A stretch of DNA of 64,000 nt from an uncultured Saprospiraceae bacterium (GCA_938015435.1 CALLPN010000002.1:342552-406551); one strand, 5' to 3'. Positions 18,312 to 28,064 are shown, counted from the stretch's first letter. Translations and numbers: made by a program. Notes: generated by a model not told the origin, from the letters alone.

Positions 18312-18337
18312 TAAAAAATTTCTGAGTCAGAGACTCA
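18312..18337 (-). terminator. Probable terminator for the small minus-strand ORF
   Basis: On the minus strand TGAGTC, a 3-nt loop and GACTCA are followed by GAAATTTTTT. It lies 19 nt beyond the stop of the 61-aa ORF, which supports that ORF being transcribed. Confidence 0.5.
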
Positions 18338-18355
18338 ATGAAAACATTCACGCCG

Positions 18356-18541
18356 TTATAGATTATCTACAAACAATTCTCTAGTAACATCAATTTCATT
18401 GTGATATGCCATAGTATCTGTTACATCAATAGCAACTCTATCAGAGCTGTATTCACTTATATTGGTGTTTTCTGGTGTGAACAGCTTTGCTGTTACTAAA
18501 CCAATAAGAAGGATCTCAGCTTTCGTGAATTTAGTACTCAT
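18356..18541 (-). CDS. Small hypothetical protein (61 aa)
   Basis: ATG-initiated minus-strand ORF encoding MSTKFTKAEILLIGLVTAKLF followed by an acidic, polar half. The first half could be a short amphipathic or membrane-associated helix. It is isolated between the lipoprotein cluster and the Hpt gene and has a terminator-like hairpin just downstream. The family is not recognised. Confidence 0.45.
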   Translation of the reverse strand: MSTKFTKAEILLIGLVTAKLFTPENTNISEYSSDRVAIDVTDTMAYHNEIDVTRELFVDNL

Positions 18542-18827
18542 TTTCAGTGATTTTTAAATATTGAATATTTTCTTTCTGTAATCTGATGCAAATATGCAGT
18601 CAATTGAAGATGACGTAGACCCATTTTCGTTTTTCAGGCATATATCATAGAATTTTGGTAACATATTCCATATTGTCTAACGAAAGAGGGCATATTATGA
18701 ACATATTCAGAATCCCCCAACTTGCTTTTAAATGCTGGAAAAGCCGATGAGTAGAAAAAATGAGAGTACCAGTGCAATACCTCTAGAAGTGCATTCCTAA
18801 TAAAGTAAATACTCTACTAATAAAGCC

Positions 18828-19280
18828 ATGATCATTACATACAATGAAATCTCTGATGTATCTTCGAAATATATAACGAGCAAAACTATGTCAGAACCAA
18901 AAAAGACGGCCTTCATATACAATGAGAATCTTGACACCGTATATTTAAATGAAGCCTATGGTAATGATCCTACATTTGCTTTAGAAATGTTTCAAATGTT
19001 TCTGGAAATCATAGATGAAGAACTACTTATCATACGAGGTGCGCTGGATATAAATTCCTTAGATGGCTTTAAACAAAAACTACATAGGATAAAGCCCACT
19101 TTTGGTATGGTTGGCCTCAAATCCATTTCTGATCGAATAGAAACTCTTAGAAAACAAATAGACGCTCAAGAGAATATAGACCTACAGAAATGGTACGATC
19201 AATTAGAGAAAGACATTGTAATGCATACTGCAATACTCGAAATAGAGGTTGAAAACCTTAAACAATTTCTTGCAAAATAG
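18828..19280 (+). CDS. Histidine phosphotransfer (Hpt) domain protein
   Basis: The 150-residue product is one Hpt four-helix bundle. The motif KLHRIKPTFGMVG places the phosphorylatable histidine at residue 86, with the usual Lys and Gly downstream. Such proteins relay phosphate between a hybrid kinase and a response regulator. No kinase is encoded nearby. The single-domain regulator at 19856 and the polysaccharide genes after it are the most likely partners. A start at the internal ATG 18888 (MSEPKKTAF) is equally possible and would remove a 20-residue poorly structured leader. Confidence 0.8.
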   Translation: MIITYNEISDVSSKYITSKTMSEPKKTAFIYNENLDTVYLNEAYGNDPTFALEMFQMFLEIIDEELLIIRGALDINSLDGFKQKLHRIKPTFGMVGLKSISDRIETLRKQIDAQENIDLQKWYDQLEKDIVMHTAILEIEVENLKQFLAK

Positions 19281-19855
19281 GCATCATAGTATAGCCAGGT
19301 TCGATATAGTTGCTTCGACTTCCTTCTATCTTGTCTACAATGAATACCTATACTTTCAACGAAAGACAACTAGCACTTTAATGTGATTATTTGCCGTCAA
19401 TTGGCAAATTAATAGAAACGTCTATCATTTAGACAGCTAGATTCCCTATACTCATTTCTTTCAGCGCTCAAGATCAGATATCATTAAATTTGATATTTAG
19501 TAAGTTAGAGTACCATAAAGGCGAAGTGCTATATCGACACATAGAATAGCAATTAACACCACTATAATTCAGAAGCTTACATATGGTATAATTTTTGCAT
19601 ACATACAGTAAAACCCTTCATCCTAAGACGTAGTTAGTTTAAGATGAGGTGTAATAGTTGTCTGAATAGAATATTACTAAAATTTAGATATTCGTTTGAC
19701 TTCTATCTAGTTGAAAGACACAAAAATACCTGAATAGAAACCGCGATTTTTAGAAAAAGGCGAAATGCGCCCAAAAAAAGAAGAAATAAGCCCAAAACAC
19801 TAAAACTCCCTTGTCAAGAGACTATTGTATTCGATATTTGAATCAAATAAGCAAT
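19281..19855. other. Intergenic region between the Hpt and response regulator genes
   Basis: No ORF is supported. ATTTGCC/GGCAAAT (19389-19409) is a small hairpin without a T tract. The last 100 nt are purine-rich (runs of A with GGCG and CCC islands) and presumably hold the promoter of the polysaccharide operon. Confidence 0.45.
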
Positions 19856-20224
19856 ATGAGCATTTTAATTGTAGAAGATAATCCACTAGTACTGAAAGCG
19901 CTAAACTATACTTTCTCGCATACTAATTATAAAGTATTGTGTGCTATAGATGGACTTCAAGCGAAGGAAATCTACGATAAAGAAAAACCAACTATTGTGA
20001 TATCTGATATAATGTTACCATTCCTTACTGGATTAGAACTTATAGAACATATTAGAGATACTGAAGAAGTATATACCAAAATATTAGTGCTTTCTAGTAT
20101 AGGTATGGAAGACTCTATTAGTCAAGCATTTGATCTTGGTGTAGATGATTATATGACCAAACCGTTCATATCCTCAGAACTAGTAGCGAGAGTCAAACGA
20201 TTACAAAAATATAAAGTAGACTAA
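19856..20224 (+). CDS. Single-domain response regulator
   Basis: The 122-residue CheY-like receiver has acidic pocket residues Glu7/Asp8, phospho-acceptor Asp51 (VISDIMLP), a conserved Ser80/Ser81 at the end of beta-4 and Lys102 in TKPF. No output domain follows, so it must act through a protein partner. The frame extends to TTG 19811, but MSILIVEDNP at 19856 is the normal N-terminus. It is the first gene of a run with the YaiO-like barrel, a membrane protein and a GT2 glycosyltransferase, suggesting phospho-control of polysaccharide synthesis. Confidence 0.92.
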   Translation: MSILIVEDNPLVLKALNYTFSHTNYKVLCAIDGLQAKEIYDKEKPTIVISDIMLPFLTGLELIEHIRDTEEVYTKILVLSSIGMEDSISQAFDLGVDDYMTKPFISSELVARVKRLQKYKVD

Positions 20225-20248
20225 CCAAATTATTAAAATCAATAACCG

Positions 20249-21010
20249 TTGCATAAAATATTAATAATCATCTGTTGTTGTACTAGCGTATTCGTTTCGA
20301 ATAGTTACGGTCAAGAAGATTCGACATGGAACAAATATTTAACACTAAGGTTTTCTAGCGACAAGACGCCTACTACTGCTAGTACATATAACACCAAAAG
20401 TGTAGAACTACTATTACAGAAAGGAAATCATACAATTGTCTCTGACGTAATACAAAGGTCAATTCATGAATTAAAAGGTTATCAATATGGAATCTCTTAT
20501 TATAAAAAATTCAATTGGGGATATTCCCATCTAGATATGCACTTAAGTTCCTCTCCGATACTACCGAATATTTCAATAAGGACGAAACTATTCTACTTAT
20601 TGCGAAAAGGCATTGTTATAAATGCTGGTTACAATAGATTTTCTTATCAAAACGGCGTTACTGCCTCAATACTAAATTTAGGTACAAACATATACTACAA
20701 ATCGACTCTAACAAGATGTACTGTTAAATTTACTGACGACGGAAATACACAATACATTGGGTCGGTTAGAAATTATTTTAAAAATGAGGTAGACTATTTG
20801 CAATTTACCGTTTCCAATGCGGTCGAAGAAGGCGAGATACTAGACAATAATAATTCACCAAATAGAATATACTCTTATCAACTTGGAGGTGTGAAAAAAA
20901 TTGCTAATAAATTACAGATAGATCTTTCATGTGGAATATCAAGTATCGAACAAAGCGAATCAAAAAATAATTATTTATACTATTCCGTAGGGCTAAAAAG
21001 GAAATTATAG
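20249..21010 (+). CDS. YaiO-family outer membrane beta-barrel protein
   Basis: The 253-residue product has a signal peptide (about 1-21, HKILIIICCCTSVFVSNSYGQ) and then alternating aromatic/polar strands typical of a small barrel (KGYQYGISYYKKFNWGYSH, IVINAGYNRFSYQNGV). It ends in YYSVGLKRKL. YaiO-type barrels often accompany exopolysaccharide glycosyltransferases. The start is TTG 20249, because no in-frame ATG precedes the signal peptide. It lies 24 nt after the response regulator and 2 nt before the next gene. Confidence 0.75.
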   Translation: MHKILIIICCCTSVFVSNSYGQEDSTWNKYLTLRFSSDKTPTTASTYNTKSVELLLQKGNHTIVSDVIQRSIHELKGYQYGISYYKKFNWGYSHLDMHLSSSPILPNISIRTKLFYLLRKGIVINAGYNRFSYQNGVTASILNLGTNIYYKSTLTRCTVKFTDDGNTQYIGSVRNYFKNEVDYLQFTVSNAVEEGEILDNNNSPNRIYSYQLGGVKKIANKLQIDLSCGISSIEQSESKNNYLYYSVGLKRKL

Positions 21011-21012
21011 AT

Positions 21013-21846
21013 TTGTTATTCTTCCAAGGACCATATAATAAAGACGTCAATGAATTTGTAGCTCAAAAACTACAAGAGTCATCAACTATTGATAGTGACA
21101 AGTACCTCTACTATATCCTACTAGCTAGCGCTTTGTTTTTTTGTATATCCTTTAGTATGACTCTATATATGGTCATCCGTCGATTCCAAAAAAATAAAAC
21201 TAAAGCTACAGATGATTTGCTTATTGAGAAATATCAAAATTTCCTAAGTAACATGTTGATATTACCAGTGGACAATGCTTTTCTTGGTATTAAAAAAACT
21301 AATGAAACTGAATTTCGATTAAGCCCAGAAGACGTTACTAATAAACACAGTAGAAAAATATTACTGCAAGAAATATATGAACTTAAAAAAGCTCTAAGTG
21401 GATCGCAAGAAAGCCAGTTAACCAATTATTTTTTTGGCTTAGGACTACAAGCCGAAGTCTTTAAAATGATAAAGTCGAGAAACTTAGAAAAAAAGATGCA
21501 AGCTATGAAGATGATTCATTCATTTAATATTATTGAATGTCAAGAACTTGCAAATCAATATATACACTCTCCCAATAGAGATCTTGCCATTCTAGCCATA
21601 CAAAATAGAATTAAGTTCGAAAATTCTATAAACGTCCTTTATGAAATTAAAGTCAAACTCAATGACTGGGAATGCCATAAAATATTATTCACGGTCCGTT
21701 CAATGAATATTCCCATGGCAGAAACAAACATTCTAATACAAGAACTCAATACCGGAAACATCAATTTAGAAAGGCTATCAATAGGATTTGTCAAGAAAGA
21801 AAAAAATCTTGTTTTAACTCCAGTAACTATAAAAACGACAGCCTAA
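21013..21846 (+). CDS. Membrane-anchored helical (HEAT-like) protein of the polysaccharide locus
   Basis: The 277-residue product has one N-terminal membrane helix (about 31-53, YYILLASALFFCISFSMTLYMVI), then a soluble region. From about 115 to 260 it is built of helix pairs resembling HEAT repeats (NYFFGLGLQAEVFKMIKSRNLEKK, DLAILAIQNRIKF). It probably scaffolds the adjacent glycosyltransferase. The start is TTG 21013, 2 nt after the YaiO stop; an in-frame stop just upstream excludes an earlier start. Its stop overlaps the glycosyltransferase ATG in TAATG, indicating tight coupling. Confidence 0.65.
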   Translation: MLFFQGPYNKDVNEFVAQKLQESSTIDSDKYLYYILLASALFFCISFSMTLYMVIRRFQKNKTKATDDLLIEKYQNFLSNMLILPVDNAFLGIKKTNETEFRLSPEDVTNKHSRKILLQEIYELKKALSGSQESQLTNYFFGLGLQAEVFKMIKSRNLEKKMQAMKMIHSFNIIECQELANQYIHSPNRDLAILAIQNRIKFENSINVLYEIKVKLNDWECHKILFTVRSMNIPMAETNILIQELNTGNINLERLSIGFVKKEKNLVLTPVTIKTTA

Positions 21847-23276
21847 TGTTTAGTACAGTTATAAGTTATTTAGTTTCTTTTTTTGAATACGGCGTATTCT
21901 TCTACTGTATGTTTGTACTGTCTTCATATGTAATCATTAGTCTGCTCTCCACAAGAGAAGTACTCAAATACACTAAAAGAAAATCTATACTAGAACACGA
22001 TTCACTTATATCTTCGCCCTACCAGCCTTCCATAAGTATCATTGCACCGGCCTATAATGAATCAGTAACTATAGTTGATAATATAAGGTCCCTTCTTTCA
22101 ATTCATTACTCTGCACTTCAAATAATAATAGTCAATGATGGCAGTAAAGATGAAACTTTAAAAATGGCCATAGACAACTATGACCTATACTTAACAGATG
22201 AAGTCTATCCTACCACGATAAAAGCTAAACCTATAAGAGGAGTCTATCGGTCTCGCAAAAAAGCATTTACTAAACTCATAGTGGTAGATAAAGAAAACGG
22301 TGGAAAAGCAGATGCTATTAATGTAGGAACTAATGTTTGTACCACCGAATATTTTGCTTGTATTGATGTAGATTGTATTCTTGATCAAGATGCATTTTTA
22401 AGATTAGTAGAACCGATATTAAAAGGGGGGAAGAAAAAAATAGGCGCTGTCGGTGGTATTGTTTGGCTTACAAATGATGCGGATATTAAAAGTGGAAAAG
22501 TTATTAAAATTAGAGCTCCCAAATCCTATATTGCAAGAATACAAGTTGTAGAATACTTTCGAGCCTTTTTACTTGGAAGACCGGCCTGGGCTTCGCAAAA
22601 TGCACTACTACTTATATCAGGTGCTTTTGGGATATTTGACAGAGAAACTGTTTTAGCAGTAGGTGGTTACAACCATGCCACTGTAGGAGAAGATATGGAA
22701 CTCGTAATGAGAATGCACAAATACTACCGGGAAAATAATATCGATTATGAAATTGCATATATCCCAGATCCACTATGTTGGACAGAAGCGCCATCCGATT
22801 ATGAAGTATTAGGAAAACAAAGAAATAGATGGACTAGAGGAACCATAGAATGTCTCAAATTTCATAAAGATATGTTTATGAATCCTACTTATGGAGTCCT
22901 AGGATATGTCAGTTATCCTTATTGGCTAATAGCAGAATGGCTAGCGCCATTTATAGAAGCAGGAGGACTGCTTTTCTTTATCATCATAGCAGTTTTAGGG
23001 TTTGCCAATTGGCCCTTCTTCTTTGCTCTTCTTCTTTTAGTATATACGTTTTCCACTTGCATAAGTATCTATGCCATACTCATACAAGAAGTTACATTTG
23101 CTAAATACGAATCCGTTTCTGATCTCCTAAAACTAGTAAAAACAGCACTACTAGAACCCATAAACTATCACCCAAAAACAGTAATGTGGAGTATCAAAGG
23201 TAACTATGATCACTTTACAGGAAATAATAAAGGTTGGGGAGAAATGACTAGAAAAGGATTTAAGACTGAGTCGTAA
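21846..23276 (+). CDS. Processive family 2 glycosyltransferase (BcsA/PgaC-like)
   Basis: Inner-membrane synthase of 476 residues with an N-terminal membrane helix, a GT-A catalytic domain and C-terminal helices (about 345-425). Catalytic landmarks are intact: VNDGS (Asp98), DVD (174-176), GED (281-283) and QRNRW (325-329), the set found in cellulose-, hyaluronan- and poly-GlcNAc-type synthases. The polymer cannot be read from sequence. It is the last gene of the response regulator-YaiO-HEAT-GT2 operon and ends at a bidirectional terminator. Confidence 0.92.
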   Translation: MFSTVISYLVSFFEYGVFFYCMFVLSSYVIISLLSTREVLKYTKRKSILEHDSLISSPYQPSISIIAPAYNESVTIVDNIRSLLSIHYSALQIIIVNDGSKDETLKMAIDNYDLYLTDEVYPTTIKAKPIRGVYRSRKKAFTKLIVVDKENGGKADAINVGTNVCTTEYFACIDVDCILDQDAFLRLVEPILKGGKKKIGAVGGIVWLTNDADIKSGKVIKIRAPKSYIARIQVVEYFRAFLLGRPAWASQNALLLISGAFGIFDRETVLAVGGYNHATVGEDMELVMRMHKYYRENNIDYEIAYIPDPLCWTEAPSDYEVLGKQRNRWTRGTIECLKFHKDMFMNPTYGVLGYVSYPYWLIAEWLAPFIEAGGLLFFIIIAVLGFANWPFFFALLLLVYTFSTCISIYAILIQEVTFAKYESVSDLLKLVKTALLEPINYHPKTVMWSIKGNYDHFTGNNKGWGEMTRKGFKTES

Positions 23277-23284
23277 ATCAAATA

Positions 23285-23324
23285 AAAATAGCTCTATTAC
23301 CAATTAAGATTATAGAGCTATTTT
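23285..23324. terminator. Bidirectional terminator between GT2 and cphA
   Basis: AAAATAGCTCTAT (23285-23297) and ATAGAGCTATTTT (23312-23324) form a perfect 13-bp stem. A runs on one side and T runs on the other make it usable from both strands. It sits between convergent genes. Confidence 0.88.
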
Positions 23325-23352
23325 AAAATATAAATCCTTTGCAAATCGAGAG

Positions 23353-26010
23353 CTAACTCACGTTATTAGGTATCTGTACATTACCCAAATCATACAATTC
23401 TGTAGCTTCTTTCTCTTTGTATTCCATAACTAACTTAAGTGCATCAGGTACTACATCACTGCAGATGACTATCAAGCTTCCTTTCTTTGCATTTTTGATC
23501 GCATAGCTAATCGCATCACTTTCTTTCCTGATGACTTGAATTTTCTTATTGGGATCATGAGATTTGATTCCAACACTCAGCATATCGATTAGTTCTTCTT
23601 CTGTTTTTCCCCTTAGATTTTTATCCTGACGTATTATTATTTCGTCAAACATCTCTGCGGCTCTGCGACCCATACTATTATTATCCTCTTCTCTTCTATC
23701 ACCAATACCTGCTATGATGCCCACTTTAGGTGTTCCTTCTAGATTATCAATAAAATTATGTAGCGCTTCCATTCCTGCTTCGTTGTGCGCATAGTCTAAT
23801 AATAGATCGAAGTTTTTAAATTTAAATAAATTAAGCCTCCCTGGTGTCTGTGACGGAGAAGGAATGAATGATTCTAAAACCATTTTGATATCTCGTAAAT
23901 CATATCCTCTTATATATCCTGTCAATACTGCAGGAAGCACATTCTGAATCATGAATGCCGCTTTACCTCCATAAGTTAATGGTACATTTACAGCATTAAT
24001 TACCCGCATCTTCCATGTGCCCTTACAAACAGTTATAAATCCATTTTCATAAATCGCATATAATCCATTTTGAGCTGCGTGCTTTTTAATACGTTCATTA
24101 TTTTCATCCATAGAGAATAATGCAAGATTACATTTGATTCCGTCTCGCATATTATATACGAGTTCGTCATCCGCATTAAGTATCGCATAACCATCTGGCA
24201 AAACAGTCTCTGGTACTACTCCTTTCAGTCTTGCCATCTGCTCTACGGTATTAATACCTCGAAGCCCAAGATGATCAGGAGCTATATTAGTTACTATGGC
24301 AATATCGCAACTGTGGAAACCTAAGCCTGCGCGTACTAATCCACCTCTAGCTGTTTCCAATACAGCAAAATCAACAGTCGGATCTTTGAGTACAAACTCT
24401 GCACTTACAGGACCAGTACAATCGCCTTTATCCACCATATGATTTTGAATATATATTCCGTCAGACGTAGTGTACCCTACATTGTGACCCATCATCTTTG
24501 CCATATGGGCAATAAGTCTAGTTGTTGTCGTCTTTCCATTTGTGCCTGTAACTGCCACTATAGGTATCCTTGCCGTAGTCCCTTTAGGGAATAGCATATC
24601 CATTACATTAGAAGCTACATTACGCGGAAGTCCTTCTGTAGGCGCTAAGTGCATTCTGAATCCAGGTCCAGCATTGACCTCCAAGACTGCGCCTCCAGTA
24701 TCCGATAATGGCTTTGAAATATCACTCGTCATGATATCGATACCACATATATCAAGGCCAATAACCCTCGATATACGTTCCGCCATAAAAATGTTAGTCG
24801 GATGGACAATATCCGTGACGTCTTTGGCTGTACCTCCTGTACTTAGATTAGCTGTGTCCTTAAGATCCATCACTTCACCTTCAGCTAATACAGTATCAAT
24901 CGTATAATCTTTAGCCTTGAGTAGATTCAAAGTCATATCATTTACTGTAATCATTGTCAATACATTTTCATGACCATATCCTCTTCTCGGGTCTTCATTT
25001 ACTTTATCTATAAGCTCTTGTATCGTAGATTTCCCATCTCCGATTACATGTGCTGGAGTACGGATGGCAGCGGCTACCAATTTATGATCGATAACCAATA
25101 ATCTATAGTCATCTCCAGTTATGTACTTCTCTATGATTACACTCCGAGAGATTTTCTTTGCCGCTTCGAGACCTACCACTGCATCTTCCCAATTATCAAT
25201 ATTGATTGTAATACCTCTACCATGATTTCCATTGATTGGCTTAATCACTATTGGGTAGCCTAAATACTTTATTGCATCTTTTAATCCTCTTTCTGACCTT
25301 ACTATTTCCCCTTTGGGCACGGGTACATTAGCTTGTTCAAGTAAGTGCTTCGTATCTTCTTTGTCACCAGCGATCTCCACACCAATACTACTAGTGGTGC
25401 TTCCCACAGTCGCTTGGATTCTCTTTTGATTGACACCATACCCTATTTGACAAAGTGAATATTTGTTGAGTCGTAGCCAAGGCATTCCTCTATTTACAGC
25501 TTCAGTGATGATAGAACCTGTACTAGGTCCAAGACGCTCTCTTTCTCTTATTTCCCTCATCTCTTGGATATCTTCCTCAAGATTGTATTCTTTATTTTCG
25601 GTCAATGCTCTGGCTATTCTAACAGATGCTTTAGCGGCATACCTTCCAGCACTTTCCTCTAAGTAGCTAAATACAACATGATAAACGCCTTCTTCGCCAT
25701 AGCCTCTTGTCCTACCGAATCCAACTTCCATCCCTGCAAGACTCTGTATCTCTAATGCTATATGCTCGATTACATGTCCCATCCATGTACCCTCCTCTAC
25801 CCTCTGAAAAAATCCTCCAGCCGTACCAACAGAACACCTATGCTCGTACATACCTGGAAACATAATTTTAAGTCTGTCAAGAAAGCCATCAATAGTATCC
25901 GTAGGCATCTGTTCATACTCTTGCAGGTCCAATGTCATTACTATAAGCTTATGTCTTCGGATCGACCAGTAATTAGGTCCGCGCATTGCTCTTATTTCTC
26001 TTATTTCCAT
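23353..26010 (-). CDS. cphA: Cyanophycin synthetase
   Basis: ATP-dependent synthesis of multi-L-arginyl-poly-L-aspartate, a cytoplasmic nitrogen reserve. The 885-residue length matches CphA. Residues 1-160 form the N-terminal domain, about 215-470 the ATP-grasp domain (IVIKPINGNHGRGI, EVNAGPGFRMHLAP) that adds Asp, and about 480-870 the Mur-ligase-like domain with P-loop GTNGKTTTT (489-497) that adds Arg. The DYAHNEAGMEAL motif marks the C-terminal Mur domain. It is divergent from cphB across 159 bp, so control is probably shared. Confidence 0.96.
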   Translation of the reverse strand: MEIREIRAMRGPNYWSIRRHKLIVMTLDLQEYEQMPTDTIDGFLDRLKIMFPGMYEHRCSVGTAGGFFQRVEEGTWMGHVIEHIALEIQSLAGMEVGFGRTRGYGEEGVYHVVFSYLEESAGRYAAKASVRIARALTENKEYNLEEDIQEMREIRERERLGPSTGSIITEAVNRGMPWLRLNKYSLCQIGYGVNQKRIQATVGSTTSSIGVEIAGDKEDTKHLLEQANVPVPKGEIVRSERGLKDAIKYLGYPIVIKPINGNHGRGITINIDNWEDAVVGLEAAKKISRSVIIEKYITGDDYRLLVIDHKLVAAAIRTPAHVIGDGKSTIQELIDKVNEDPRRGYGHENVLTMITVNDMTLNLLKAKDYTIDTVLAEGEVMDLKDTANLSTGGTAKDVTDIVHPTNIFMAERISRVIGLDICGIDIMTSDISKPLSDTGGAVLEVNAGPGFRMHLAPTEGLPRNVASNVMDMLFPKGTTARIPIVAVTGTNGKTTTTRLIAHMAKMMGHNVGYTTSDGIYIQNHMVDKGDCTGPVSAEFVLKDPTVDFAVLETARGGLVRAGLGFHSCDIAIVTNIAPDHLGLRGINTVEQMARLKGVVPETVLPDGYAILNADDELVYNMRDGIKCNLALFSMDENNERIKKHAAQNGLYAIYENGFITVCKGTWKMRVINAVNVPLTYGGKAAFMIQNVLPAVLTGYIRGYDLRDIKMVLESFIPSPSQTPGRLNLFKFKNFDLLLDYAHNEAGMEALHNFIDNLEGTPKVGIIAGIGDRREEDNNSMGRRAAEMFDEIIIRQDKNLRGKTEEELIDMLSVGIKSHDPNKKIQVIRKESDAISYAIKNAKKGSLIVICSDVVPDALKLVMEYKEKEATELYDLGNVQIPNNVS

Positions 26011-26169
26011 TGGATAGTTTTTGTTTTGTTAAATGGTCTTATACAGAATAGGTCACCAAATATCATTAGTGATAAGAAAGTACTGGATCTTACAACTTTA
26101 AACCAATACAGGGTATAAATTACAATTAATTACGGTTCCTTTGCGCGTTAATAGTGAAAAAGAATTCTA

Positions 26170-27030
26170 ATGAAGTTTAAAGGCACATTAATTCCAATAG
26201 GAGGTAACGAGGATAAAGGTTCAGATAAGAATGAATCTTACACCCTAGAGTTTATCACTGAAGGAATATTAGCTAGCGTAGTACAAGAAAGCGGTGGATT
26301 AGATTCACGGATTGTAATCATCCCTACTGCTAGTAGTATACCTGTAGAGGTGGGTGAAATGTATGTCGATGCCTTTACAGAATTAGGTTGCACTAATTTT
26401 GTAGTACTCGATATCCGAGAGCGCGAACAATGTGACGACCCTAACATCATCAAGGCTATCAAGGAAGCAGACTGCATCATGTTTAGTGGTGGAGATCAGT
26501 CTCGCATATCAGACATAATCGGTGGAACCGTAATCCATGAGATCATGCTCACAAGATTCCGTGAGGAAGAAATAGTTATTGCTGGTACAAGTGCTGGAGC
26601 AATGGCTATGTCTACTGAGATGATCTTTGGAGGAAGTAGTACAGAAGCATTGATCAAGGGCTCAATCCGTATGCGTGAGGGTATGGCATTTATTGATGAT
26701 CTAATTATTGACAGTCACTTTATTAAAAGAGGAAGATTTGGTCGTTTGGCTGAAGCTGTAGCCAATCATCCTACTTTGATAGGAATAGGATTAGCAGAAG
26801 ATACAGGGATTATTATCAAAGATCGCAATGTGTGTACTGTAATCGGATCGGGTATGGTCATTGTATTTGACGCTTCTAATTTATCACAAAATAATGTAGC
26901 TTCTTTGCCTGTAGGAGTCCCAATGACTATGGCTGGAATCAAAGTACATGTCTTAGCAAACTATGATGTGTATCGGATAGATACGAGAAGTGTAGAAGTA
27001 CTTCCACATACAGAGTTAGAAAAGTCCTAG
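26170..27030 (+). CDS. cphB: Cyanophycinase
   Basis: Serine-type exopeptidase of family S51 that cuts cyanophycin to beta-Asp-Arg dipeptides. The 286-residue product contains the nucleophile elbow GTSAGAMAM with Ser141, the FSGGDQ motif (about 105-110) and DSHFIKRGRFGRL (about 181-193), all typical of CphB. There is no signal peptide, so it acts on cytoplasmic granules. It diverges from cphA and its stop codon directly abuts the convergent isoaspartyl peptidase gene. An imperfect TTCCTTTG box (26136-26143) lies upstream. Confidence 0.95.
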   Translation: MKFKGTLIPIGGNEDKGSDKNESYTLEFITEGILASVVQESGGLDSRIVIIPTASSIPVEVGEMYVDAFTELGCTNFVVLDIREREQCDDPNIIKAIKEADCIMFSGGDQSRISDIIGGTVIHEIMLTRFREEEIVIAGTSAGAMAMSTEMIFGGSSTEALIKGSIRMREGMAFIDDLIIDSHFIKRGRFGRLAEAVANHPTLIGIGLAEDTGIIIKDRNVCTVIGSGMVIVFDASNLSQNNVASLPVGVPMTMAGIKVHVLANYDVYRIDTRSVEVLPHTELEKS

Positions 27031-27960
27031 TTAGTTTCTATAAATTTTAACTACTGATTCCTGTGGATTCCTAAAGGCTCGATACATGCCTTCACAATTG
27101 AATTCCATAGAGATATTTCCATGAGCATCAACAGCTATCAGTCCTCCATCGCCGCCCAACTGGGTTAAGTGATCTTGGATTGCCGCTGCAGTAGCTTCCT
27201 GTAATGATAGTCCTTTGTACATCATGAGGCATGAAACGTCATATGCCGTTACTCCTCTCATGAAATACTCTCCAGTACCTGTGCATGATATGGCACAAGT
27301 TCGGTTATCAGCATAGGTTCCTGAGCCTATAATAGCACTATCTCCGACACGTCCATATTTTTTGTTCGTCATACCACCTGTAGAGGTTCCGGCTGCAATG
27401 TTGCCTTCCATATCCAAAGCAACCGCACCTACTGTACCTAAGTATTTTTTTTCCTTTTTTGTATGATCCAATTGAAAAGAGTCTGTGTCTTTAATCTTAT
27501 TCCATTGCTCATATCGATAAGCGTCATAAAAGTATTCATCACTTTCAAACGCCGCTTCTCGCAAGTGTCCAAACTCTCTAGCACCTTCACCAATAAGAAG
27601 CACATGATCACTATGATTCATTACATCTTTAGCGAGCGAGATCGGATTACGTAGATTAGGTATAGCAGCTACAGCGCCAGCTTCCCTACTATTACCTTCC
27701 ATAATACTTGCATCCATTTCATGTCCTCCTTGGGCATTGAATACGGCACCTTTTCCTGCATTGAACAAAGGATTATCTTCGAGCTGCTGAATTGCACTGA
27801 CGACAGCATCCACCGCTGACCCTCCTTTATCTAGTATGCCATATCCGTGATCTATAGCAGCGGTAAGTCCTTCGTTATAAGCTTTCTCTTTAGCTTCATT
27901 CATCTCAGATTTGAGGATCGTTCCTGCACCACCGTGGACTACTATAGTATGTTTTTTCAT
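27031..27960 (-). CDS. Isoaspartyl peptidase / L-asparaginase, Ntn-hydrolase family
   Basis: Self-cleaving threonine hydrolase that splits beta-aspartyl dipeptides. The 309-residue precursor has the VHGGAGT N-terminus and the autocleavage/nucleophile site LGTVGAVALD with Thr176, then GTSTGGMTNKKYGRVGDS and the substrate-binding GTGEYF region. No signal peptide is present. Next to cphA and cphB it should complete cyanophycin breakdown by releasing Asp and Arg from beta-Asp-Arg. Its 3' end touches the cphB 3' end with no intergenic base, so antisense interference between the two transcripts is possible. Confidence 0.93.
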   Translation of the reverse strand: MKKHTIVVHGGAGTILKSEMNEAKEKAYNEGLTAAIDHGYGILDKGGSAVDAVVSAIQQLEDNPLFNAGKGAVFNAQGGHEMDASIMEGNSREAGAVAAIPNLRNPISLAKDVMNHSDHVLLIGEGAREFGHLREAAFESDEYFYDAYRYEQWNKIKDTDSFQLDHTKKEKKYLGTVGAVALDMEGNIAAGTSTGGMTNKKYGRVGDSAIIGSGTYADNRTCAISCTGTGEYFMRGVTAYDVSCLMMYKGLSLQEATAAAIQDHLTQLGGDGGLIAVDAHGNISMEFNCEGMYRAFRNPQESVVKIYRN

Positions 27961-28064
27961 TTGCTTATTCTTTCTACTAACTCTTAATAAGTCAAAGGTA
28001 ATGGCATTACCTTAATCCCAATAGGCTAATCGCACTTATATTTACTTCTATAAACACCAAACTA

